Assembly: GCA_910589115.1 (NCBI GenBank)
Contig: CAJUSB010000026.1
Coordinates: 1 to 32,047 of the forward strand
Direction: 5' to 3'
DNA from: an uncultured Clostridia bacterium
GTDB lineage: Bacteria; Bacillota; Clostridia; Oscillospirales; Butyricicoccaceae
Length of the DNA stretch: 32,047 nt
Positions 8,339 through 15,300 of this stretch are shown here, piece after piece (within the stretch, counting starts at the first letter, position 1; each line of letters begins with the position of its first letter). Below the pieces are notes generated by a model. It did not search any database. It worked only from the letters and a program-made list of their open reading frames with translations, and had not been told where the DNA came from. The position numbers were made by a program, and so were the translations under genes.

Positions 8339-9547
8339 TCAGAGTGATTGCTTGAAAATGTGGCCCATTTTGATTTGCTTTGTGCGGAGGTAGAATGCAT
8401 CATCCTCCTGCGGCGCAATCTCAATCGGCACACGCTCCGCGATCTCTACCCCAAAACCATCCAGCCCGTATATTTTCTCTGGATTGTTCGTCAGCAGACG
8501 AAGCTCACGCGCCCCCAAATCCTGCAAAATCTGCGCTCCAATCCAGTATTCCCGCAGGTCAGGGGCAAAGCCGAGCTTTACATTCGCCTCTACCGTGTCA
8601 AAACCCCGCTCTTGAAGCTCGTATGCTTTCAGCTTGTTGATTAGGCCAATACCGCGCCCTTCCTGCCGCATATACAACAGCACGCCGCGCCCTTCACGCT
8701 CAATCTGCTGCATTGCCGCCGACAGCTGCTGCCCACAGTCACATCTCCGTGAACCAAATACATCCCCCGTCAGGCACTCCGAATGCACCCGGCAGAGCAG
8801 CCCCTTTCCGTCGCCGATTTCGCCCTTGACCAGCGCAACATGATGCTCGCCTGTCAGATCATTTACATAACCCATGATTCGGAAATCTCCGTATTTTGTG
8901 GGCATCCGTGCATCGGCTTCCCGGATCACGTGCTTGTCATGACGGCGGCAGTAATCCTGCAAATCTTTAATAGTAATAACCTTTAAGTTAAATTTTTGCG
9001 CAAGCTCCAGCAGTTCGGTCGTGCGCATCATTGTACCGTCATCCCGCATAATCTCACAGCAAAGCCCGCAGGCTTCCAGACCGGCCAGACGGCACAGGTC
9101 TACCGTGGCCTCTGTGTGGCCGTTGCGTACCAGCACCCCGCCACGCCGCGCAACCAGCGGGAAAACATGCCCCGGCCGCCGGAATGCTTCCGGTTTCGTG
9201 TGCGGGTCCGCACACGCCCGGCAGGTAAAACCACGTTCCTCGGCCGAAATCCCGGTTGTCGTATCCACATGGTCAATCGAAACTGTAAAAGCCGTTTGGT
9301 GATTGTCGGTATTGACTTTTACCATTTGCTCAAGGCCCAGACGGGCGGCGACTGACTCGCTCATGGGCGTGCAGATCAGCCCCTTGCCGTGGACCGCCAT
9401 AAAGTTTACATTTTCCGTTGTCGCGAATTGCGCCGCACAGATGAAGTCCCCTTCGTTTTCCCGGTCGGGGTCGTCTATCGTGAGAATGATCCGGCCTGCC
9501 CGGAGTTCTTCCAGTGCTTCCTCAACGGTGTTATACTGTTGTTCCAT
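8339..9547 (-). CDS. ribBA: Bifunctional 3,4-dihydroxy-2-butanone-4-phosphate synthase / GTP cyclohydrolase II
   Basis: A 402-aa fusion enzyme making both riboflavin precursors. The N-terminal RibB domain (about 1-200) has the acidic metal site DDPDRENEGD (24-33) and RRPGHVFPLVARRGGVL. The C-terminal RibA domain has the zinc cysteines in HSECLTGDVFGSRRCDCGQQ and the GTP-binding RQEGRGIGL. The start at 9547 is chosen because AGGGAGG lies just before it and MEQQYNTVEEAL fits the family; an in-frame ATG 27 nt upstream would contain the ribosome binding site and overlap ribE. It is 16 bp after ribE in the operon. Confidence 0.96.
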   Translation of the reverse strand: MEQQYNTVEEALEELRAGRIILTIDDPDRENEGDFICAAQFATTENVNFMAVHGKGLICTPMSESVAARLGLEQMVKVNTDNHQTAFTVSIDHVDTTTGISAEERGFTCRACADPHTKPEAFRRPGHVFPLVARRGGVLVRNGHTEATVDLCRLAGLEACGLCCEIMRDDGTMMRTTELLELAQKFNLKVITIKDLQDYCRRHDKHVIREADARMPTKYGDFRIMGYVNDLTGEHHVALVKGEIGDGKGLLCRVHSECLTGDVFGSRRCDCGQQLSAAMQQIEREGRGVLLYMRQEGRGIGLINKLKAYELQERGFDTVEANVKLGFAPDLREYWIGAQILQDLGARELRLLTNNPEKIYGLDGFGVEIAERVPIEIAPQEDDAFYLRTKQIKMGHIFKQSL

Positions 9548-9563
9548 ACCGTATCGTACCTCC

Positions 9564-10211
9564 CTAAAAACCATTTTGGGCTAAAAAATCCATTGTGATT
9601 TTGCTGCCTGCCGGTGAATCTGCCGGTTTCAACAGCTTCTCTACATATTTTGCGATGACATCGCACTCTAAATTCACTGTATCGCCAGGTTTGCGGTGCA
9701 AAAGTGTTGTTTCTGCGCCGGTGTGCGGGATAATGGATACTTTCAGACAGTGTTCATCAACATAGGCTACTGTCAGGCTGATACCGTCGATGGAAATTGA
9801 TCCCTTTTCTACAACATAGCGCAGTACCGCTGCCGGGGCTGCAATCGTCACCCAGACGGCTGTGTCCCCTTCGGGTTCAAGCGACTGCACGGTTCCTGTG
9901 CCGTCAATATGGCCGGAAACAATGTGCCCGCCAAAACGTCCGTCCGCAGGCATGGCGCGCTCCAGATTGACGGCGCTGCCAGGCCGCAGGCTGCCCAGCC
10001 CGGAGCGGCGGAGGGATTCCGCCATGATATCGGCTGTAAAGCTGTCTTGTGTGCGTCCGGTCACGGTCAGGCAGACTCCATTCACGGCGATGGAATCCCC
10101 GATGCGGGTACCTTCCAGCACAGTCTTGCAGTGGATCGTCAGCCGTGCGCCGCGTGCGCTGCCTTCAACCCGTGCAACGCTGCCGGTTTCTTCAATCAAT
10201 CCGGTGAACAT
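9564..10211 (-). CDS. ribE: Riboflavin synthase, alpha subunit
   Basis: This enzyme dismutates two 6,7-dimethyl-8-ribityllumazine molecules to riboflavin and the pyrimidine precursor. The 215-aa protein shows two tandem lumazine-binding beta-barrels: MFTGLIEETGSV with the GDSIAVNGVCLTV block, then GGHIVSGHIDGTG with GSISIDGISLTV. The ATG at 10211 is fixed by AGGAGGG about 9 nt upstream and the invariant MFTGLIEE start; the frame is open far upstream, inside ribD. It overlaps the 3' end of ribD by 16 bp, consistent with translational coupling. Confidence 0.96.
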   Translation of the reverse strand: MFTGLIEETGSVARVEGSARGARLTIHCKTVLEGTRIGDSIAVNGVCLTVTGRTQDSFTADIMAESLRRSGLGSLRPGSAVNLERAMPADGRFGGHIVSGHIDGTGTVQSLEPEGDTAVWVTIAAPAAVLRYVVEKGSISIDGISLTVAYVDEHCLKVSIIPHTGAETTLLHRKPGDTVNLECDVIAKYVEKLLKPADSPAGSKITMDFLAQNGF

Positions 10212-11347
10212 GAAAACATCCCTCCTGTATCCTGTACCTGCGCGGACTTCTGGAGATAGCCCTCCCAAAGGAGATTGTCTCCCAGCGGTGTCAGGCGGGA
10301 GTCGTACAGCGGAATTGCGTCCGCCATTTTTGCAAAGCCGCTGCCGCCAACCGGAGATTTTGCATGTGCGCCGCCAATCAATTTCGGTGCAATATAGGCT
10401 TGTACTTTTTGGACGATACCAGACGACAACGCTGCCCAATGGAGTGCGCCGCCGCCCTCTAACAGGACGCTGTCAATTTGTGCGGCTCCAAGCTGCTGCA
10501 TCAGGCTGCGCAGGTCAACGCGTCCGGCCTGTGAAGGGCAGCGCCAGACAGATACTCCGGCGGCCTCAAGGGCGGCAGCTTTCTCCGGTGTACCGTCCGT
10601 ATGCGCTGCAATGAGCGGTATTGCATGTGCGGTGCGGACGAGCTGTGATTCCAGCGGCAGGCGCAAATGGCTGTCGCACACGATCCGCACCGGGTCCCTT
10701 GGCTGGCGGTACGGTGTGGCTTCCATGCGGCAATTCAGGAGCGGGTCGTCTGCCAGCACAGTACCGATGCCGACCATGATTGCGGTCAGGCGGCTGCGGG
10801 TTTCGTGGACGTGGGCGCGGGCTTCGGGGCCGGTGACCCAGCGGCTGTCTCCGGTATGCGCGGCGAGCTTGCCGTCCAGCGTCATAGCATATTTGAGCAC
10901 GACAAAAGGCAACTTCGTAGAGATATAGTGCATAAAAACTTCATTTTTTTGACGGCATTCGCGCTCTAATATCCCCACATCGACTGAAATGCCGTGCTCC
11001 CGCAGCAGCTGCACGCCCTGACCGGCAACTTTTTCGTTTGGGTCAAGGCAGCCGACGACCACGCGGGCGATTTTATGCTCCAGGATAGCCTCGGTACAGG
11101 GGGGCGTGCGCCCGTAATGGCAGCATGGCTCCAACGTGACATACAGGGTAGCGCCTGCTGCGCACTCTGTCCGGGCGGCCAGGGCGCTGCGTTCGGCGTG
11201 GGGGCCGCCGCACTGGGCGTGCCAACCTTCGCCGATGATGCGTCCTTGGCGGACGAGAACGGCGCCGACCATTGGATTTGGGCAGACGCGGCCAGCGCCC
11301 CGGTCAGCCAGCTCCAGCGCCCGCTTCATATATAATTCATCATTCAA
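10196..11347 (-). CDS. ribD: Bifunctional diaminohydroxyphosphoribosylaminopyrimidine deaminase / 5-amino-6-(5-phosphoribosylamino)uracil reductase
   Basis: It catalyses the second and third steps of riboflavin synthesis. The N-terminal deaminase domain (about 1-145) has the zinc site GPHAERSAL and EPCCHYGRTPPC. The C-terminal reductase domain has KYAMTLDGKLAAHTGDSRWV and LLEGGGALHWAAL. The start is uncertain. GTG at 11359 directly abuts AGAGAGG (11360-11366), leaving no spacer, so TTG at 11347 (11 nt after that site, giving LNDELYMKRALELADRG) is preferred. The first in-frame ATG is at 11329. It is the first gene of the operon, more than 450 nt downstream of the transcription start because of the riboswitch and a repeat element. 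Confidence 0.93.
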   Translation of the reverse strand: MNDELYMKRALELADRGAGRVCPNPMVGAVLVRQGRIIGEGWHAQCGGPHAERSALAARTECAAGATLYVTLEPCCHYGRTPPCTEAILEHKIARVVVGCLDPNEKVAGQGVQLLREHGISVDVGILERECRQKNEVFMHYISTKLPFVVLKYAMTLDGKLAAHTGDSRWVTGPEARAHVHETRSRLTAIMVGIGTVLADDPLLNCRMEATPYRQPRDPVRIVCDSHLRLPLESQLVRTAHAIPLIAAHTDGTPEKAAALEAAGVSVWRCPSQAGRVDLRSLMQQLGAAQIDSVLLEGGGALHWAALSSGIVQKVQAYIAPKLIGGAHAKSPVGGSGFAKMADAIPLYDSRLTPLGDNLLWEGYLQKSAQVQDTGGMFSCSPD

Positions 11348-11383
11348 ACTCCATCTCACCTCTCTGTAGTGGGAAGCGCCGCC

Positions 11384-11434
11384 GGCGGCCCTACGCGGGC
11401 GGCGGCCCTACGCGGGCGGCGGCCCTACGCGGGC
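11384..11434. repeat. Three perfect 17-bp tandem repeats in the ribD leader
   Basis: GGCGGCCCTACGCGGGC occurs three times without gaps at 11384-11400, 11401-11417 and 11418-11434. Read on the - strand the unit resembles the CGCTGTCCGCGTAGG core of the repeats at 1-57. It looks like a local amplification of the end of the interspersed element. It lies 37 bp upstream of the proposed ribD start. Confidence 0.9.
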
Positions 11435-11600
11435 AGCGGCAGGGCGCTGCCCTGCACCCGCAATTTTTTCGAGAAAAAATTGAGTAAAAGCTTTTTTCCG
11501 CTGCGGCGGGGAATAGGTGCGTTCATTGGCTGTTTCTGCGTTCTGCCCCGCCCGCCAAAAGGACGGCGGGCGGGGTGGTATCATACGGAAACCGTATGAT
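11431..11600 (-). repeat. Composite hairpin repeat in the ribD leader (inverted copy)
   Basis: On the - strand the order is the same as at 8140-8310 on the + strand. A small perfect hairpin (11580-11588 / 11592-11600) comes first, then a GC hairpin with an 11-bp perfect stem (11546-11556 / 11565-11575). The AT palindrome follows, with GCTTTTACT before it and GCGGGTG after it (about 11456-11485). Last is a GGGCAGCG / CGCTGCCC hairpin (11431-11438 / 11445-11452). The 33-bp stretch around the AT palindrome is nearly identical between the two copies. Confidence 0.75.
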
Positions 11601-11613
11601 TTTTTCAGGATAA

Positions 11614-11652
11614 CAAAAAACTGTTCTGAAACGTGATGCATTCCAGAACAGT
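11614..11652 (-). terminator. Riboswitch expression-platform terminator
   Basis: On the - strand, ACTGTTCTG pairs with CAGAACAGT (9 bp, positions 11644-11652 and 11620-11628) and is followed by a T-run. It lies about 50 nt after the FMN aptamer, so it is probably the transcription terminator that FMN binding favours. Confidence 0.85.
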
Positions 11653-11700
11653 CAACGGCAAACAAAGCCTCCCCCTGTGGGGAAAGCAAAAACATTGTCG

Positions 11701-11815
11701 TCCTTCTTTCATCCAGACTATACTGTCGGCCTCGGAATTTCACCGAATCGGCGCTCTGTAAGGAGCGTTCGCGGGCTGTACCGCCGGTAGGGAATTGCAC
11801 CCTGCCCTGAAGAAC
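11701..11815 (-). promoter_or_regulatory. FMN riboswitch (RFN element)
   Basis: The - strand carries the conserved RFN blocks in order: TTCAGGGCAGGGTG, AATTCCCTACCGGCGGT, ACAGCCCGCGA, a variable stem, GCCGATTCGGTG, AAATTCCGAGGCCGACAGT and TAGTCTGGATGAAAGAAG. These are the nearly invariant parts of the FMN aptamer. With the promoter upstream and the terminator downstream, it should shut down ribD-ribE-ribBA-ribH when FMN is high. Confidence 0.97.
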
Positions 11816-11837
11816 CAACTTTATGAACTTGTGTATA

Positions 11838-11866
11838 AGTATACCTGATTTTGCCTGTACTGTCAA
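11838..11866 (-). promoter_or_regulatory. Riboflavin operon promoter
   Basis: On the - strand there is TTGACA (11861-11866), a 17-bp spacer and TATACT (11838-11843). This is an almost perfect sigma-A-type promoter placed just before the FMN aptamer. Confidence 0.88.
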
Positions 11867-11879
11867 GGAAGAAATTCGG

Positions 11880-11908
11880 GGGTATTCGAGGGTATTAAAG
11901 AGGGTATT
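11880..11908. repeat. Three GGGTATT direct repeats between divergent promoters
   Basis: GGGTATT occurs at 11880-11886, 11890-11896 and 11902-11908, spaced 10 and 12 bp apart, so near one helical turn. They lie about 14 bp behind the riboflavin -35 and about 42 bp upstream of the + strand -35. They could be binding sites for a regulator; none is identified. Confidence 0.5.
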
Positions 11909-11949
11909 AGAGAAAGATTAAAAAATTCAAAAATTTTTCCAAAAAAAAC

Positions 11950-11978
11950 TTGCATCTGCTGGCGGGGTGGTATATAAT
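11950..11978 (+). promoter_or_regulatory. Promoter P1, driving a candidate small RNA
   Basis: TTGCAT (11950-11955), a 17-bp spacer and TATAAT (11973-11978), preceded by an A-rich stretch. A start near 11985 is expected. It is more than 350 nt upstream of the S-layer gene, with a strong terminator in between. Confidence 0.8.
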
Positions 11979-11984
11979 ATAGTT

Positions 11985-12101
11985 ACTCCATACAGTTCCC
12001 TTCTTCACCGAGCTGTGTGGGATCATCCCCAATGAGGTATCGCAAGATACCTCATTTTCCTTTTCAGCGGGGTCTCGCATGGACGAGCACCCTGTTTTTT
12101 T
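11985..12101 (+). ncRNA. Candidate structured small RNA, about 117 nt
   Basis: It is bounded by promoter P1 and an intrinsic terminator and has no credible reading frame. It can fold into successive hairpins. SL1 is CCATACAG / CTGTGTGG (11988-12020) with a long pyrimidine-rich loop containing TTCCCTTCTTC. Next is a small GGG-ATCAT-CCC hairpin. SL2 is a perfect 11-bp stem AATGAGGTATC / GATACCTCATT closed by GCAA (12031-12056), and the terminator stem comes last. I do not recognise it as 6S, SRP, tmRNA or RNase P RNA. The exact 5' end is an estimate. Alternatively it is an attenuated leader of the S-layer gene. Confidence 0.6.
12068..12101 (+). terminator. Intrinsic terminator of the candidate small RNA
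   Basis: The stem is CGGGGTCTCG / CGAG-c-ACCCTG (10 bp with one bulged C and one G-T pair) with loop CATGGA. It is followed by seven Ts (12095-12101) and another seven Ts at 12105-12111. Confidence 0.75.
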
Positions 12102-12125
12102 ATGTTTTTTTACGGCATCCGCAGG

Positions 12126-12224
12126 GCGGCCAGGGGCCAGGTATGGTAGCTCTCCTACCTATTATAACAAGGGCGTGTAAAATTCGCGCAATATTACACG
12201 TTCGTTACACCTGCCCCCTGCCGC
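12126..12224. repeat. Long imperfect inverted repeat abutting promoter P2
   Basis: Arms 12126-12142 and 12209-12224 pair over about 15 bp with one bulge and one mismatch. Nested inside is CGTGTAA (12174-12180) / TTACACG (12194-12200). The right arm ends directly against the -35 of P2. It may be a regulatory structure or a small inserted element; nothing here looks coding. Confidence 0.55.
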
Positions 12225-12253
12225 TTGACTTTAATACCTGGGGCTGTTATCAT
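12225..12253 (+). promoter_or_regulatory. Promoter P2 of the S-layer-type gene
   Basis: TTGACT (12225-12230), a 17-bp spacer and TATCAT (12248-12253). The predicted 5' untranslated region of about 75 nt contains a small hairpin (AGCGCCG / CGGCGTT) and ends in a strong AAAAGGAGG ribosome binding site at 12317-12325. Confidence 0.7.
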
Positions 12254-12335
12254 AAGTGACAGAAAGAGCGCCGTTCCTCCGGCGTTAGTCAGAAAGGAGC
12301 GGTGCTCTCAAAACACAAAAGGAGGAAAAATTCCA

Positions 12336-15300
12336 ATGAAGAATCTTAAAAAGGTTCTTGCACTGGCAGTTGCATTTGTGATGTGCTTCACAATGTTTGC
12401 TGGTGCGGCGGTATTCTCTGATGTACCGGTTGGTGGGAACTATAGCGAAGCTATTACCTTCCTTTCCGATCTTCAGATTATCGCTGGTAAGCCGGACGGC
12501 ACCTTTGGCGTAAACGACGCCATCACCCGTGCCGATGCGGCATGTCTTATTGCACGTATGATGACGGGGCAGCAGAACCCGCCGAAGTACGACAACCATG
12601 TAGCTTTCAGTGACGTACCGGTAGGCTCTTACTATGAGGCTGCTGTTGGTTACTGTGCAGCGCTCGGTGTTACTTCCGGCACCGGCGGCGGTAAGTTCTC
12701 CCCGATGAAGACCATCACTGATGGTGAGTTCGTGGCTATGCTGACCCGCGCGCTGGGCTATGACACCCCGGAGAATCCGCTCCAGTTCCCGATGGGCAAC
12801 ATCACTGTTGCTCAGGCAAAGGGTCTGCTGGATGGCGTTAGCATTGATTACATGAGCGATGCGCTTCGCGGCGAAGATGCTCAGATGCTCTACAACGCTG
12901 TTTTCGCGGATTATGACCGTGAGGCTAAGAACAAGAACGTTTACCAGTCTGCTGATGACCACTACAATGTGACCATCGCTGAGGAAGTATTCGACCTCGC
13001 TCGTTACTCCTTCGATGAGAACTGGAAGTCTGGCGACAATGCAGACAAGTGGGATTTCCACGGCAGCTACAAGCAGGCAGCTCACAAGTGCACAGCGCAT
13101 ACGTGGGTTATCGCTGGCGTAGATGCTCGTGACAAGACCAATACCTATGTTGCATTCGCTATCGACGACGACGACGAGAAGCCGATCCAGACCCTTCGCG
13201 ACAATGGCGCTCTGATTGACGCTGACCGTGAAGAGGGCGCTTACATCACCTTCACTTATGATGGCGATATTAAGCCGCTGATCGGTTACCGCGTTGAGCT
13301 GTGGGGCGAGATGGATCACCCGGGCAAGGAGCCTGCAATCGTTGCAGTTAAGGCTCTTGATGGCCAGACCGTGACCAACTGGAACCCCGGCATCTTCGAC
13401 GGCGATGCTAACAACAAGGTTAAGGTTGACGACAAGACCCTGATCATGACCCGCGACAGCAACACTGCTTATGCGGCTAAGATCAATCTTGACAAGAACA
13501 ACTGGAATACCCGCAGCGACAAGAGCGCTCCGTACCATGACCGTGCGTACACTCTGGCTGTTGCGTCTGAGAGCGATAAGGTTGACGAGTACAACCAGGC
13601 TGGCACGCTCCGTGTGATGAACATTGCACGCGCTGACGGCGACCAGTACAAGCTCTTTGACTGGGATTCCGATGACAAGATTGACTTTGTTGTCCGTGAT
13701 ACCTACAAGTACGGCGAAGTCAAGACTGTTTCCAAGAGCCGCGTTGTTATCGAGGCTGAGGATAATCAGGACTATGCACTGAAGCTGGGTGAGAAGGATC
13801 TTGTTGTACAGGGTGCTGACGGCCTGGCAGAGGGTGATGTTGTTGAAATTTCCGTAGCTGACCGTGTATATGACTCTGGCGAAGCGAAGGAAGCTGTCAC
13901 CATCAATATTGCACAGGTCGAGGCTGAGAGCAAGACCCTTGAGAAGATTAACCTGACCAAGGATCTGTACACCTTCGACGGTGAAGAGCTGAGCCTTGCA
14001 CAGCCGCACATCTTCGATCTGGTTGACGAGACTGACACTCTGGAAGATTTCAGAACCAAGGAAAACGTTGGCTCTGCATTCAACCTCTACTTTGACCGCA
14101 GCGGTTTCATTATCAAGGGTAAGGTTGCAGACGATTCTGCACGCGGTTACCTGATGGTTCTGAACACTGTTGACGGCAACAGCAACCTGAACAAGAACAA
14201 CAAGCGCGATTTGGCTGCTTTGGACGTTCTGTATGATGACAACACCACGCAGGATGAGGTTCCGGTTGTTAAGGATCTCCAGATCCGTGTAAATGGTAAC
14301 AGCAAGTGGTCCACCACGGATAATGGCTATAACAAGAATGGCCGTGTTTGGGATCAGCTTAAGGTTGTTGGTAACGTCTATAAGTACTACATGAACAAGG
14401 ATGGCGAAATCACCAGACTTGACGAGCAGACTTTGACGAATGCTACCGATTACTCCTTCGATGATTCTAAGGATCGTTTCTCCATTTACGATAACGCTAG
14501 CAACAATGAGGACGTATACAGATCCTTTGAGACTGATGAAAAGGCTGTTGTGTTCGCAGTTCGCAGCACCAACGCATCCGACGACGATGAAAAGATTAAG
14601 GGTTATATCCGCGTAGATAAGACTGCTCATAAGCACGAAGTTACAGATGGCGTGAATGATAGCCACTTCGATAGCCGTTATTATGTAGATGCTGATGATG
14701 TAGTTGCAGTTCCGGTTGAGGACATTCCTGAAATCGATAACCGCAGATCTACTGCTGGCGATGCCAAGGCTTCTGGTTGGGAGCGCAATGGTACTCCTAA
14801 TGTCTGGAGAGAATACGATGTAACGCATCCGAGCGTATTCCTGCAGGGCGAAGAGTCTCTGAAGTTTGCAAGAACGACAAATGCTGGTGTGTATACAGCA
14901 CATGTGGGTTCTTGGATGGACTTCGGCAAGACTGATGCTGGCGATTCTCTCATGAAGAGCATGCAGGAGTGGGCAGATGACAGTAATGGTACTGCTCGTG
15001 TAGCACCTACTAAGAATGCAGATGGTGTTGCTGAGGTTCGGACCTTTGCTGATGATGCTAAGACAGCATATGTCCCGGCAATTTCTTACAACACCAACAA
15101 GGATGGCGCAGTAAATGTTGCTGTTATCGGTGTTGACACGCTTGATTACTTCAATTCTTCTTCTGTTAAACTCGCTCTGATTACCGATGTTAACTACCAT
15201 GGCAGCAAGGCATACTCTATTGAGGCTGCTATTGACGGCAAGGTAGAGAACTTCAAGACTGTTACTGGTGATGAAGAGGATATCTTCGTTGGCCGTAAGG

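Noticed and set aside
11384..11434. CRISPR array
   Set aside because: The three 17-bp repeats are directly adjacent with no spacers, and no cas genes are present.
11580..11605. Hairpin ATCATACGG-AAA-CCGTATGAT followed by Ts as a + strand terminator
   Set aside because: No + strand gene ends upstream of it. It is better seen as part of the repeat element in the ribD leader, so it was not listed as a terminator.
11408..11866. A 152-codon - strand frame over the riboswitch and repeats
   Set aside because: It covers the FMN aptamer and its terminator, which explain the sequence fully.
12031..12060. The GCAA-tetraloop stem as a separate terminator
   Set aside because: The following TTTTCC tract is interrupted and weak; the hairpin at 12068-12094 with seven Ts is the better terminator, so this stem is treated as part of the RNA.
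12017..12259. An 80-codon + strand frame in the S-layer upstream region
   Set aside because: It runs through the candidate RNA terminator and the inverted repeat, has no ribosome binding site, and its composition does not look like a protein.
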